A stretch of DNA of 64,000 nt from Vigna angularis (taxonomy: Eukaryota; Streptophyta; Magnoliopsida; Fabales; Fabaceae). The translations under genes and the position numbers were made by a program. Positions within the stretch are counted from its first letter, which is position 1. Every line of letters begins with the position of its first letter. Below, piece after piece: positions 11,995-23,510 of this stretch. The notes under the pieces were generated by a model. That model did no database searches, was not told the DNA's origin, and saw nothing but the letters and a program-made list of their open reading frames with translations. The stretch is taken from assembly GCF_016808095.1 (NCBI RefSeq), contig NC_068972.1, positions 23,118,289 to 23,182,288 on the forward strand, read 5' to 3'.

Positions 11995-12590
11995 CTCATA
12001 TCTTTCATATAAAAGATTTTTTGAGAGAATCGTTTCACCTAACATAATATATATTTGTCATTTGTCGTAAGTAAAACATCATCCACTTATATAATTAAGA
12101 AAACAAATTCTACTCACTTGAGTCATAATATTTTCTTTAAAACTGAATAAAGATATAACTTCATGAATTTTTTAATATCATTATCGGAAAATTTGTTTTA
12201 ATCCATATATATAGATTTATTAAGCTGGCTAACTAACTATCACTGTTACTAAAAAATAATCTTTCATGTTGTTTCATTGTAAACCTTTTCTTTTAAATCA
12301 CAATTAATAAAAGTTGGTTTCACGTAATATAACTCAAATTAAAAAAATTATTAATATCATAATTACTCAAAAAGAAATCCTTTTTAAACATGAGAGAAAA
12401 CAATTCGTTGTAAAAAATATTACAAGTTATCAATTGTCTCATATAAGTAGATCAAATTATAATCAAACCATAATACTTAAGTTACCATACTCTTAACTAG
12501 AAATATTTTTGTCTTGACTATTTTTTAATCAAACACTTGGTATTAGAATTAATATCATGAATTTGATTCAATGTTGATGTTGATATACAA

Positions 12591-13390
12591 TATCCAGCAC
12601 AAGAATACCTGTCACTTTTAATTATTGTTAATACATTTTTATTTGAGAGTTATTTTTATTTTTTTAAGTCAAATAATAAAAATAATGTGATTAATATGAT
12701 TCATTTACAACTAAATTAAAATTTGATTTTATATATTTATATATTTTTATTTAAACTTATAAAATTAAAATTATTTTCAAAATGATTAATTTATTAATTT
12801 TTTTATGATTTAAATTTTTATTTGAAAAATAATTAATTTACGTTAATATTTTAGTTATAATTTTATTTAAATTATATTAAAAAATATTACAAAGTCTTTA
12901 CTATTTTATTAGTGGATATCTCTCACAACAGTGAAAGAGGAAGTATAGGAAGTTTTGTAAAGAAATGGATAGGTACTACCATTCCAGTCCCGACCCGGTA
13001 TTGGATAAAGGCCATTTGGTCTCAACCCACATTCCTCACACTACCTTTTTGCGCTTCTTACTTTGCTTTCTTCCTTTCTATTTTCAACACAATCATCGCA
13101 AGGGTTTCCCTTCCACCTCACATGCTTCCGAGGGGAGGGGATTCACGCTCTTTTTCTCCCAATTCCGCCTTTCTTAGTCAACTATTCACTTATTCATGTT
13201 GCTTATCCCTTGTGTTCATTTCTGTCAAAATTCACCGTAACTGAAGCTAAAATGTCTATGTGTCTCCCGTAGTGCTTCGTTTCTTCGACAAAAGGAGATT
13301 TTTTTTTTTCCAGAAAAATTTCTCACATTTCCATGTTTTGGGGTGTTTTGTTAATCTTGTGAGGGGTTTAGAGGAGTTGGGGAAGTGGGA
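12591..13390 (+). promoter_or_regulatory. Promoter and 5' leader region of the Tubby-like F-box gene
   Basis: Very AT-rich to about 12910, then a sharp rise in GC and pyrimidine content through 13390. This fits an AT-rich promoter followed by a transcribed leader. No TATA box could be chosen with confidence, and an intron in the leader cannot be excluded. The overlapping frames at 12912-13272 show no domain. Confidence 0.4.
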
Positions 13391-13411
13391 ATGATCTGCA
13401 AGAGGTGTTAA
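13391..13411 (+). other. Upstream ORF (6 codons) in the TLP leader
   Basis: ATG at 13391 opens a frame encoding MICKRC, ending in TAA 15 nt before the main ATG at 13427. If the leader is contiguous, as assumed here, it could lower translation of the main frame. Confidence 0.4.
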
Positions 13412-13426
13412 GAAAAGGGGTTGACG

Positions 13427-16273
13427 ATGTCGTTTAGGAGTATCATTGCGGAGAGGAAGGGATTTGAGTTTAAGTTTGGGTATAGTATGAGATCCAGGTC
13501 ACAGTCACACAGTGATGCCATTGTCCAGGATCGTTTGGTGGTGCTTGATGGGTTGAAGCAGAGTTGTTGGGCTAACATGCCCCCTGAGCTTTTGAGGGAT
13601 GTCCTCATGAGGATTGAGGCTTCTGAGGATTCCTGGCCTGCCCGAAAACACGTCGTCGCCTGTGCCGGAGTGTGCCGCAGTTGGAGAGAAATCATGAAGG
13701 AAATTGTCAAATCCCCTCAAGTATCTGGCAACTTGACATTTCCAATCTCCTTGAAGCAGGTCTCACTTGTCACCACCATTTTTCACTTATTTTGATCATC
13801 TAGACTATGCTTAGATTCTTGCAAGGCTCCTTTGGTTGTTTGTTTTTAAATTTGTAACTTTTGGTTTGTGTGCTGTATTTTGTTTGTGACTTGTGAATTA
13901 GTCAATTTGATTCACGTAGTCGGCTGCCTTCTTGCTTGTGTTTTCTTTATGCTTTTGAGTGGGGCTTAGACAACTTTATTTTTACTTACATCATTTTAAG
14001 CTTAAGTAGTTTGATCTTAATGATGACAATATACTTATATTTTTCAGCGGTTTAAGATGAATTGCTTCGATCAAGGAAGATTGATGAGTTACATTTGTTT
14101 TATGAAAGTTGTTTACTGTTTAATGCTGCTCTGCAATCAATAAAACTTGAATTTGTCGGGTAAGTACTGTTGAGTTATGTGGTTGGCGAGATGAATTTCC
14201 AACCGCTCCTTACCCTGAGCGGGAGAGCAAGAAATATTGTTGAAATTTGATTAATTGAAGGCTTTTGTGATTGAAATCGCTAAATTGTCAGTTAAAGTGT
14301 ATGAAATATGAAATTCTTCTTTTTTCAGTTAGCTTTTCCTTATTTGTACACCCGACATTGCGTGCCTCTTTTGCAACTATTTGTGTTATCGTTAAGGTGA
14401 ATATACTTATGTAGACATGTTTGAACAGACTTTTCCATAAAAACTTGTAGGACAGAAGAATATGGAAGTTTTTCCATAAGCTAAAATTAGCTTATGCATA
14501 TATTAAAAAATAAAATCAAGAAAAACTATATGAGAGAGTTTATACAAATTAACTTATGCATAAGCGAATTTTAATCATTTCATTTTTTCTTCTTAACAGA
14601 CCCTATTATATTATATCCTCCTCAACCTTAGGATGTCTAGGAAAAATAACTTCAGAATAACATTATGCAAAGGAAGCACAAACCATTCTACATTGAAACA
14701 TTATAAGGATTGGCTTCATGTTGTAATATTAGTTACATAACATGAAATAATCAGTACTGTTTAATATTCTAGTTATTGGCAAGCATTAATCTGCTTCTTA
14801 TTGTCATCTTGCAGCCTGGTCCTAGGGGCTCTCTTCTTCAGTGCTATATTAAACGAAATCACAGTAATAAAACATATTATCTGTTTCTTGGTTTAAACCA
14901 AGGTGAGCACTACCTACTTCTAAATTTAATGTGTATAATGCCTTCTAAGCATTGTGACATGTGGGTTCGATGAACAATCATCCTTCTTTTTAGGCTGTAC
15001 TGAATTAGCAGTACAATATTTAGTGAAGAGCTGGCCTTTTCTTTTCTTCTATAACCTTCCACGTTGATGCTTTTGTGATGCTGATTTTTATAATCTTCCA
15101 GCCTCAACTGAGGATGGCAAGTTCCTTCTTTCTGCACGCAAGTGTCGACGTGCAACTCACACTGACTATATCATTTCTCTTAACTGTGATGATGTCTCAA
15201 GAGGGAGTAATACCTATATTGGGAAGCTGAGGTATTTTAGCTGATATTTGACATGACTTGTTAATCACTATGAGCATGTTTGGATTAAAGTTGGGAGAGT
15301 TGAAAAATACTTTTACTCTCAAAGCAACAAATCTTTCTTTCCCACTTCATGTATCTGAACGTGCAATTACATTGGAATTCTCCAAAGTATTTCTGTGATT
15401 TAAAACCAAACATGAACTGTCTTGTTGGCCTAACTTGACTCTTTTTCTCATTAATAATAGGTCAAACTTTTTGGGCACCAAATTCACTGTGTATGATGCA
15501 CACCCTCCAATTTATGGAGCCAAAGTTACAAAGTCTCGTTCCTCCAGGCTAGTCAGTCTCAAGCAAGTTTCTCCCAGAGTTCCTGCTGGCAACTACCCCA
15601 TTGCTCATGTCTCGTATGATCTGAATGTTTTGGGCTCTAGGTATTAGCGTTGTCACTAAAAAGTCTGTTTTGGGTAAAGAGAATTATTTGGGTTGTCAAT
15701 CAGTGAATGAATATGTTTGGTGACTTTTCCAATGTTATTGATTGTTCTCAGCTTTCCTTTCAAGAGGTGGCTCTATTGACTAGTTGTCAAAATGTTAACA
15801 GAGGCCCTAGAATAATGCACTGTGTTATGGATGCCATCCCTGCCTCAGCTGTTGAACCTGGAGGTGTGGCCCCAACACAGACTCAATTTCTTCATAGCAG
15901 AATTGATACTTCTCCATCCATCCCTTTCTTCAGATCAAAATCAACCCGCATGGATACTCTCACGTCAGAACCTTTGACTTGTCAAGAGGAGGGGATGCTG
16001 GTACTGCAAAACAAGTCCCCCAGGTGGCATGAACAACTTCAATTCTGGTGTCTTAACTTCAACGGACGTGTGACAGTTGCTTCAGTTAAAAATTTCCAGC
16101 TGGTTGCTTCTCCAAAAAATGGAGTTTCTGAGCAGGCTCAGGAAAATGTTATTCTACAGTTTGGAAAAGTTGGTAAGGATGTATTCACCATGGATTATCA
16201 GTATCCAATCTCGGCCTTTGAAGCATTTGCAATATGCCTTAGCAGCTTTGACACCAAGATTGCTTGTGAATGA
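13427..16273 (+). CDS. Tubby-like F-box protein, TLP3-like
   Basis: Five exons: 13427-13759, 14815-14902, 15102-15231, 15461-15640 and 15802-16273, all with GT-AG borders and consistent phase, giving 400 residues. Residues about 30-90 hold the F-box region ([18 protein letters not shown], then [11 protein letters not shown]). The Tubby domain follows from about residue 95 ([19 protein letters not shown]) to the end ([14 protein letters not shown]), which is the usual family terminus. Inner landmarks include [55 protein letters not shown] and [17 protein letters not shown]. The N-terminus (MSFRSII, then [12 protein letters not shown]) suggests the TLP3/TLP11 branch. Plant TLPs bind phosphoinositides through the Tubby domain, are released to the nucleus under stress, and can join SCF ubiquitin ligases through the F-box. 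A TTG codon at 13421 precedes the ATG and is not used. The frame looks intact and functional. Confidence 0.95.
14412..14605. mobile_element. Probable MITE remnant in TLP intron 1
   Basis: AT-rich stretch with opposed copies of AGCTTATGCATA-type words (near 14490 and 14552) and a TTTTTCCATAAGCTAAAATTAGC phrase shared with a widespread dicot MITE family. Precise ends and a target duplication were not found. The long first intron (1055 bp) is partly explained by it. Confidence 0.4.
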
Positions 16274-16860
16274 TTGCTGCCATAGACAGGTAGGTATTCT
16301 AATTCTAATAAAAAATGCCATCAATCAGAAACTTTATTTAATGCTTTGAGATGTTGGTCGTTTATACACAAAATATCAAAGTGCAAGTAGGAACACAATG
16401 TTATTGGAGCCACCTTACAATTTGCAAAATAATATTTGGTTCACATTTAGACCTTTGTGTAATGGAAATGCTCACTAAGTTGTTACTTTTTACTTGCCAG
16501 ATATTTTGCCAATCCTGGTGCTGGTTGGAGTTGCACAAACAGTAATGTGGGTAATACCTGCAAAAGATTTTCTACTCTTGTATTTAGTACTGCTAAGTTT
16601 CAGAATCACCTTTCCTTTGTCTATTGTATATGGCTGTTTGTTTGCATTATATTTAACCAATGTTGACTTGTATTTTGTGTTGTTTGTGTAGACTAAATTC
16701 TTTCTTTTTCCGTGAGTTTGTAGATGACCTTAGTTGTCATTGGTTTGTGAGTTTTCAGGCTGTGTTTTGCGTAGAAGTTTTTGGCTTTTGTAATGTACCT
16801 GGTTTTTAAGTGACAAAGGCTTCCTAGTAAATTCTATAATTTCTGTGTGCTAAATTTTCC
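16274..16860 (+). other. 3' UTR of the TLP gene, probably with an intron
   Basis: Sixteen nucleotides after the stop codon, a good donor (CAG/GTAGGT at 16290) pairs with a pyrimidine-rich acceptor (TTTACTTGCCAG) ending at 16500, predicting a 211-bp intron in the 3' UTR. T-rich sequence with AATTCTATAATTTC near 16830-16845 is a plausible polyadenylation zone. If present, an intron more than 50 nt past the stop would invite nonsense-mediated decay; here the junction is only 16 nt past it, so decay is not expected. Confidence 0.45.
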
Positions 16861-17029
16861 CTCGTGTTCATTGATACTTGATAAAAAAGAAAGGGAAGAA
16901 AGGGTAATTTTTGTGTGGTTTATAATATATTTATTAATTGAACTATATAAAACATAAAATGATATGCATATATTTATGAATTTTATTTGTAATGACTTAT
17001 TGATGTAAGAAACTTTTTATGTTAAGTGT

Positions 17030-17095
17030 AATAAATGTTTTAAAATTAAATAAATATCTGGCAATAAATGTTTTAAAATTAAATAAATATCTGGC
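17030..17095. repeat. Perfect 33-bp tandem duplication
   Basis: Two identical 33-bp units side by side (17030-17062 and 17063-17095), each starting AATAAATGTTTTAAAATT and ending ATATCTGGC. No mismatch between copies, so the duplication is recent. Confidence 0.9.
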
Positions 17096-18264
17096 AAATT
17101 AAACATTTACCACGGTTACTGTGTCCACTTATATTTAGAATTATAGATGAGTATTTATGTAACGGTAATGACTAATGACCTACTGTGTGTAACAAAAGAA
17201 AAAATACAGTATTTTTTTAAGGTTTGTTTGAATAAAATTATTCATAATTATTTTATATACAAACTAAGTTTAATCTATGAAAAAATTAATTTCAAGATTT
17301 ATTTTATTTTACTTTGCTCTTAAAAGGAGTTTATACTAATAGCATCTATCATTGGCTGGTATTTGGGTTGTTTCTCTCCTTGTGACTACTTAAAAAGATA
17401 TCTTTAGGCCAATTTTAACATTCTTCACCACTAAATTTGGGCCTCTGTGATTCCTCTTAACAAGAGAACAAAATCATAATAAAAAGAATTGCATTGAAAA
17501 TATATTAGCGAATGTGGTGGTGGGATTTTGAAGAGGAACTTAAGTATTGGAATATTTTCATTTGTAAGTTGTGTTTGTAGCTCTCCAACATATTCTCATT
17601 AAATAATAACTATGAATCTTCCGAATTTAGATTATCTGCTGAATTTCTTTGTTATTCTTTTTCCTGTGATTTTAAATTTTTTTATTGATTTTGATGTTTT
17701 AAAATATATATTTTTTTTAAAGTGCCAACATTAGTAGAAAATGATTTTTCATGCCCCTCTTTCCAACTCTTCATAATAATAATACTCATTTCTTCAAACT
17801 GCATAATATTCATTTTTAATATCTTGTCGATTGTCAAATTAAAGCTTCTGTAATCTGGCTGATAAACTTTATCCCAAAAGTTTTACAATAATAGCAGCTT
17901 TTTTCCTCTCTGGTTCTCCACACCCTTAACAGCCACCAATAATCTTCTACACTACACAACTAACCAACAATCGTAGATATAAGCCTATTTTAAATGGAAG
18001 GCTGAGATTTGTTATCCTCTAAACTGAATATTTTAGTTGATAAATTTGTGGTTTACGCTTTCAGCAAGTTACAAGTGTTTGGTGTTTTTTAATATTGTTT
18101 TAATATTTCTAGGCACAAAATTGACATGGTTTAAATTGAATCTTTCTTTTATTTTCATATTGTTAGATTTGTAAACTTTATATTGTAGCTGCTGCATAAT
18201 GTGGTGTTTTTCTAAAATTTCGGGCCGAAGATTCTACTTCACTTTGAATGGGATAAATAAAATG

Positions 18265-18267
<3 letters not shown>

Positions 18268-18331
<64 letters not shown>
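18268..18331. repeat. (AT)n microsatellite, about 32 units
   Basis: Uninterrupted alternating A and T over about 64 bp. Confidence 0.95.
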
Positions 18332-18335
<4 letters not shown>

Positions 18336-18869
18336 AACTTGCAAATTCATCACTATTATGATTAGGGACTGAGTTAAAAATTTTAACTTAGAATGATGTG
18401 TTGTGTATGGGTTTGTTTTATGGATTTTTACTTGTTTTTCCTTTATGTCACTTTGTGTATTTTGAAGTACTATAAAAACGTTTAATATCTAATTTATAAG
18501 CTTGTTAATCATTAACATTAAAGTAAATTAATATTTTTTTTCCTCAAATTCTAGCTAAATCCGTTTTAAATACTTTATTAGATTGTTTCCTAGACGATCA
18601 ATCATTTAATAAGAGATCATCTTATTTTAGAACGGATAATTGGAAAATTAACTATACTGAATTAGGTAGAACTCATGTCTTAAGTTCATTCATATCCAAT
18701 CTTTTTTAGTAATAGACATTGTTATGAAAAAAAAAGTATTGTAAAAGGAAGACACAAACCCTCAGCTCTCTAGTTAAGACAAATGCAAAATTTAATTAAC
18801 TATCCTAAATTGAGATGATTATGTAGACTCCAACGTTTTGTAAAAGATTCACACAATGATTCTCCTTTT

Positions 18870-19310
18870 TTTTTTTGAAATATCACGCACTAACCTCTTC
18901 TTTTCAGTGTTCACCTTTCTTTTACATAGGAGTTTTGTCGCTATTATCTTGAGGTGGTTTTCTGAAGCATGAAGACTTGGACTTCAGCCATAAGGATCGC
19001 AGGGGTGCAGTGTTTTCTCTGTGGATAAAGGAGGACGTTAGGCTTCTCCAGCTCTTGAGTGTGTCTCCCCTCCCCATAAATAGCTCGTTTTTCCTCTTTC
19101 TAAAACACACTTTTCGCTCATCTTTCCTTTTTTTTCTTCTCTTATATTATGGATTATTACTCTTTAAGATGATATTGCTAATTCTGAGTTTCTCATAAAA
19201 TTTGAGAAGTTCATAAAGACAATAATTATACATGTGTTAAGAAGAATGAAGTTTTGTTTTTGATTTCTTCAGCTTTTACATTTTCTTCATATTTTAATAG
19301 GTTATCAAGA
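18870..19310. repeat. LTR-like repeat related to 23200-23470
   Basis: The stretch from about 19070 (CCATAAATAGCTCG with a TATA-like motif, then AACACAC, a pyrimidine run, and TTCTGAGTTTCTCA near 19190) is similar in order and wording to 23280-23450. This suggests two copies of one LTR family. Ends and target duplications were not found. Confidence 0.45.
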
Positions 19311-20159
19311 GGGAATATCTCTTAGCTTTATCAAGAGAAAGGTTCAATGAGGAAATACAAAACTAATGAGACTTAAGCTTAATCACATAAGAGATTGACA
19401 CAATTCTCTAGCTAAAACCTTAAGACAATGGATTAATGAGTATTCACCTTTATATGGTGTTCCAATTTCTCATTCCTACCTAATGTAGGACTTAAACTAA
19501 CATTTGGATTTTCAACAAATCTCCCCCTCAAGGGTAAGTCCCTTCTACATTGGTACACTTCTCCTCCTCTGAAAGCATTCCCAAGTACAAGTACCCCTTC
19601 ATACCGTTCATCTTAACGGGACAAACATACCATTTGTTTGGTTTTTCAAGAAGGAAATTCAATAGGGAGACACTATAACACCCAAATATTTTAAAGGGTA
19701 TTACTGATAGTAGAGACTAAATTAATTTGATATCTCATATAAACAATCAAACTTTATTTCAATTACTCCAAAGTACAATACCAAACTTACAAACTTTAAA
19801 CAATATAGTCTTCACCATTGAAATTTCAACTTATAAATTTTACACAACATAATCTTCCCAATACAAATTTATTCTTTTTACAAAAATCCCTGAAAGTTTT
19901 TCCCCGCATCTCTCTCATCTCTAAGCTTTTTCAACCGCATCTGCAATATTATCTAATCACATATAACATGAGTTATATGATCATAGTACAAACAAATAAG
20001 GGTAAGCCAACCATATCATAAAATCATTAAACTTGTAATAAAAATATTATAATCATGTATTTCTGCAATTGATAAAATATCATTATTTTGATGTCATTAA
20101 TTCATCATTATCAAAATCATCTTTCTCATTTCCATAAATCTTACAAGTGTACCATGCTT

Positions 20160-20345
20160 ACTCATGAAGCCTTATGGTCAGACCGCTCTCTGCCTGCTTC
20201 CTTAAGCCTCACTTATATACTATGTCTTACTTTCTGAAGCCTTATGGTCAGACCCCTCTCTGCCTGCTTTTATAAAACTTACGAATCATATGTTTATGTC
20301 AAAGCCTTATGGTCAGACCACTTTCTGCCTGCTTTCATAAACCTC
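20160..20345. repeat. Three spaced copies of a ~35-bp unit inside the solo LTR
   Basis: The phrase AGCCTTATGGTCAGACC, followed by CTTTCTGCCTGCTT-like text, occurs near 20168, 20237 and 20302 at 65-70 bp spacing. Confidence 0.9.
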
Positions 20346-21362
20346 AGGTGTTACTTTGCTCATACCAAACTCTCATGGTATAACTCGAACATACTACTCC
20401 CGATAGTAACATCATTTCATAAGTAATGATTTCTCATATCCACCCCAACATTTCATAAAACCAACAATTCATACCCTCTTATCCACCTAACTCAATCATG
20501 TTCATTCTTTAATCATGAATTCATAATAACCCGTTTTGGTATCAATAAATTAAACATATTGCCAGATATCATGCTTCATATTATAAACTCATTTTGCCCA
20601 TAACGAGTATAACTCAACGTATTTTCACCAAACAAAGATCATGGATCAACCAAAATATATCAACATATCTTAGGAACTACATATTAAAGTCTGGGCTCAA
20701 TGTAATAAAATATATATGAGATAATATTATGCATCTACAATCAACTTGTTTTATTTTATTTTCATCCTAGTATAGATTTTTCTTTACTCCAATTGGTCAC
20801 CGGAGAGGACCCAGATGTCTGAACGCATCAAACTCACCTTCGACGCCAGCACATATGACTAGTCACAACTGACTGGACCAGGCCAGGGCTGCTCTATGAT
20901 CAGGGATGTGCCAACTCAGGTTTCTAAGGTTCCTCTATCCTACCAACAAATAAAGGCCCTTAATAATTAACAATTGATTTATTTAAATTATCTACCATGT
21001 TCTCTTATGCTCTAAATTTGAAATGCCAAATTTTAATGTGTTCACTTCCTCTCATAGCAACCTCAAACAATATTTGTACATCTATTTAATACCCATATAT
21101 AAGCTATTTCAGAACCCTTACTTCAGACCTTCCAACAAGATCAATTTCAGCGAACAAACTCATTCAGAACAGATTAAATTCATCACATCACAACATGTAA
21201 AATTTCACAGTTTCAGTTATCATACCCAATATAATAAAAGTCATAAAATAGTTTCACAAGACCACACCAGTTCAACATTCATATGCAAATATTTTATAAA
21301 ATAAATTCATACAAAAATAATTAGATCTCATTACCATCAAAATAATATTAATATAAAAATTT

Positions 21363-21805
21363 AGGGGAATCAAGAAGTTGAATCTGGCAGAGCCGGTTAG
21401 ACAACTTCTCATCCTTCCAGAAAGATGCAATAAAAAAAAATAGATAAAACAATAAAATTTCTGGGGAAATAAGAAGTTGAATCTCGCAGAGCCGGTTAGA
21501 CAACTTCTAATCCATCCAAAAATACAATATAATTAAATAACACGAACAATAACATGTCTGGGGAAACAAGAAGTTGAATCTGGCAGAGCCGGTTAGACAA
21601 CTTCTAATCCTTCCAAAAATGCAATAAAATAAATAAGTAAAGCAATAAATAGTTTGGGGAAACAAGAAGTTGAATCTGGCAGAGCCGGCTAGACAACTTC
21701 TAATCCTTCCAAAATACAATAAAAATAAATAAGGAAAACAATAAAATGTTTGGGGAAACAAGAAATTGAATCTGGCAGAGCCGGTTAGACAATTTATAAT
21801 CCTTC
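21363..21805. repeat. Five tandem ~97-bp repeats with a built-in hairpin
   Basis: Units begin GGGGAAACAAGAAGTTG near 21363, 21461, 21558, 21656 and 21750. Each contains GAAGTTG, then GGCAGAGCCGG, then CAACTTC, so every unit can fold into a 7-bp stem with a GC-rich loop. Spacers are A-rich. Confidence 0.95.
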
Positions 21806-22378
21806 CAAAATAAAAAAAAATAAACAACTAATAACATACAAATGGCATAACATAATCAATATCACATTTTACAATTATCACACTTGGATATCATCACAGA
21901 AGCATACTCTTATTTAAATTTCAAAATCATACAGAAACAAAATACTCCATATTCAAGATTTAAGATTAGACAAAAACAGAATATAGCATATTCTAGACTC
22001 AAGATAATACAAAAGGAAATACTAAAAGTTAGCTCCCCTTACCTCTATTCGAGACTTAGTTTCCTCTTCTCAAACCGTTCTCCGGAAACTTCCAGAATTT
22101 CCCCTCTTCAACTAGAATTTCATCCAACTCTCTTCTCTCACAATTTCTCTAGAATTTTGGTGTAAATCTTCAGCCTTCCCCCCTTGGCTATTTATAGCCA
22201 AAAATTTTACTATTCATTTTTACTATTCATTTTTACTATTCACTTTTACTATTCATTTTTACTATTCAAAAATTATTTTTTATTCACCATTCTTATCTCT
22301 GAATGATTAATTCTACGTGGAGTGTTCTCTTCCACAATTTATTTTAATATATATATATTTTTTATTTATTTTTTTTTC

Positions 22379-22379
<1 letters not shown>

Positions 22380-22444
<65 letters not shown>

Positions 22445-22465
22445 TACTATTCACTATTCACTTTT
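22380..22465. repeat. Heptanucleotide repeat (CTATTCA)n
   Basis: About eleven units of CTATTCA with one variant unit. A related, looser array of TACTATTCATTTT words lies at 22208-22270. Confidence 0.95.
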
Positions 22466-23039
22466 CTTAAAAAAATCCTAAATAAGTTATCAAAAATTTG
22501 AAGCTCTCCCTCTAGAGTTACTATAATTTTATATCCAAAAATTTACATTTTTCTATCCATTAAAATTATTATTACTAATAAAATGCTAAAATTTACTATT
22601 ATATATATATATATATATATTTTTTTTTTCTTTTTTCATGGGTCTTACAGACACAACACCAATGAGACCTAAGTCCAACCACATAAGAGATTGATATCAC
22701 TCTCTACCCAAAACCTTAAGGCAATAGGTTAATGGGTCTTCATCTTTATATGGTGCTTCACTTTCTCATTTCTATCCAATGTGAGACTTAAAATCACACT
22801 TGGATTCCCAACAATATGCATGTATTCATCTCATTCACATCCCTAAATTCATGCAATACATGTCTAAGTCCTCATATCCTGCTTTAAATTACTAAAAGAC
22901 ATATATTTTTATTAGGAAATCTAGAAAAAAGTTATTCTAACTTTCTTTTGTCTTTAATTTCATAACTTATTTGTAAGACACAAATTTGTACATCCTTTTA
23001 TCATTAAATACTTGATAATATGTATTATATAAACATAGT

Positions 23040-23510
23040 ATTGCAAAATCTCTCTACTCCATAATCTTCTCCATATTCCACACTTTTGTTATTAGGAAGT
23101 TTCTATGTATATAATGAGTGATGGTTTACTTGCGTTGATCATGAAGTTCAATTGCAAGATGCTTCTAAGGGATTGTGTGTAACATTTTCTTGGTCATATT
23201 GTTCTTCTCCTCAAGTGAAGATCTTTCCATGGATTAAGGGACCACAAAACGGATGACTGCAAGCCTTTCCTACAATTATAAATATGTGTTCCTATGCTCC
23301 TCCTAGGAACACACTTTTTCATTCTCATCCTCTTTCATTTTTTCATCCTTTGTTCTTTTCTATCTTCTTTTATATCTTGGGTTATTTACTCTTTTTAAAG
23401 TTTCTTGCTAGTTCTGAGCTTCTCAGAAGATTTGAGAAGTTCTTGTTGTATCTTGGAGAGCTTTCCCAACACACCGTGAATAAGTCTTTGAGGCAATGAT
23501 ATACATGCCC
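23040..23510. repeat. LTR-like repeat, left copy
   Basis: The part at 23060-23200 is repeated at 27385-27535 (shared words ATCTTCTCCATATT, TTTACTTG, GATCATGAAGTT and AAGGGATT). The part at 23280-23470 resembles 19070-19230. Lying on both sides of copia pol remnants, the 23060 and 27385 copies may be the decayed LTRs of that element. Confidence 0.5.

Larger units (their letters stand above)
8430..12590 (-). pseudogene. Decayed Ty1/copia reverse transcriptase/RNase H remnant, split by a solo LTR
   Basis: Minus-strand translation of 12000-12590, 8960-9141 and 8430-8960, in that reading order, shows copia pol-like phrases broken by many stops. They include a weak match to the block after the reverse-transcriptase active site (ILLGIVIYQKRLRYFG), an RNase H-like stretch near 8700 (GGCTNTKEST) and a stretch near 8500 (DSIVRSLKLYYENFDAL, then KNNKS). 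The solo LTR at 9142-11994 interrupts it. The reading frame shifts several times, so it codes for nothing now. Order and motifs support copia; the outer limits are approximate. Confidence 0.6.
16861..18869. other. AT-rich intergenic DNA, no gene seen
   Basis: No coding pattern. It contains a short perfect tandem duplication and a long AT microsatellite, listed separately. The stretch at 17860-17990 is somewhat richer in C and pyrimidines but has no recognised function. Confidence 0.5.
19674..22649. mobile_element. Large solo LTR, about 2976 bp, nested in a TRIM-like element
   Basis: Bounded by a perfect 5-bp duplication, GACAC, at 19669-19673 and 22650-22654. It starts TATAACACCC (the canonical TG start with G changed to A) and ends GGGTCTTACA. 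The TGTAACACCC-type start suggests Ty3/gypsy, but no internal domain proves it. It holds at least three sets of tandem repeats, listed separately. The open frames inside have no domains. Confidence 0.75.
19340..22815 (-). mobile_element. Small minus-strand LTR element (TRIM-like), split by a solo LTR
   Basis: Two diverged direct repeats of about 165-190 bp, at about 19340-19515 and 22630-22815 (the latter interrupted near its inner end). Both contain CACATAAGAGATTGA, CTTTATATGGTG and end TTCAACA or CCCAACA on the plus strand; read on the minus strand they start TGTTG. The short internal part, about 19516-19665, carries on the minus strand a polypurine tract (GAGGGGGAGATT) directly before the downstream repeat, as in copia-type elements. 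No coding capacity was seen. The second LTR is broken by the large insertion at 19674-22649. Confidence 0.6.

Noticed and set aside
21363..21805. Second CRISPR-like or protein-repeat candidate (minus frame 21507-21827)
   Set aside because: Tandem DNA repeats inside a solo LTR; the frame only reflects the repeat period.
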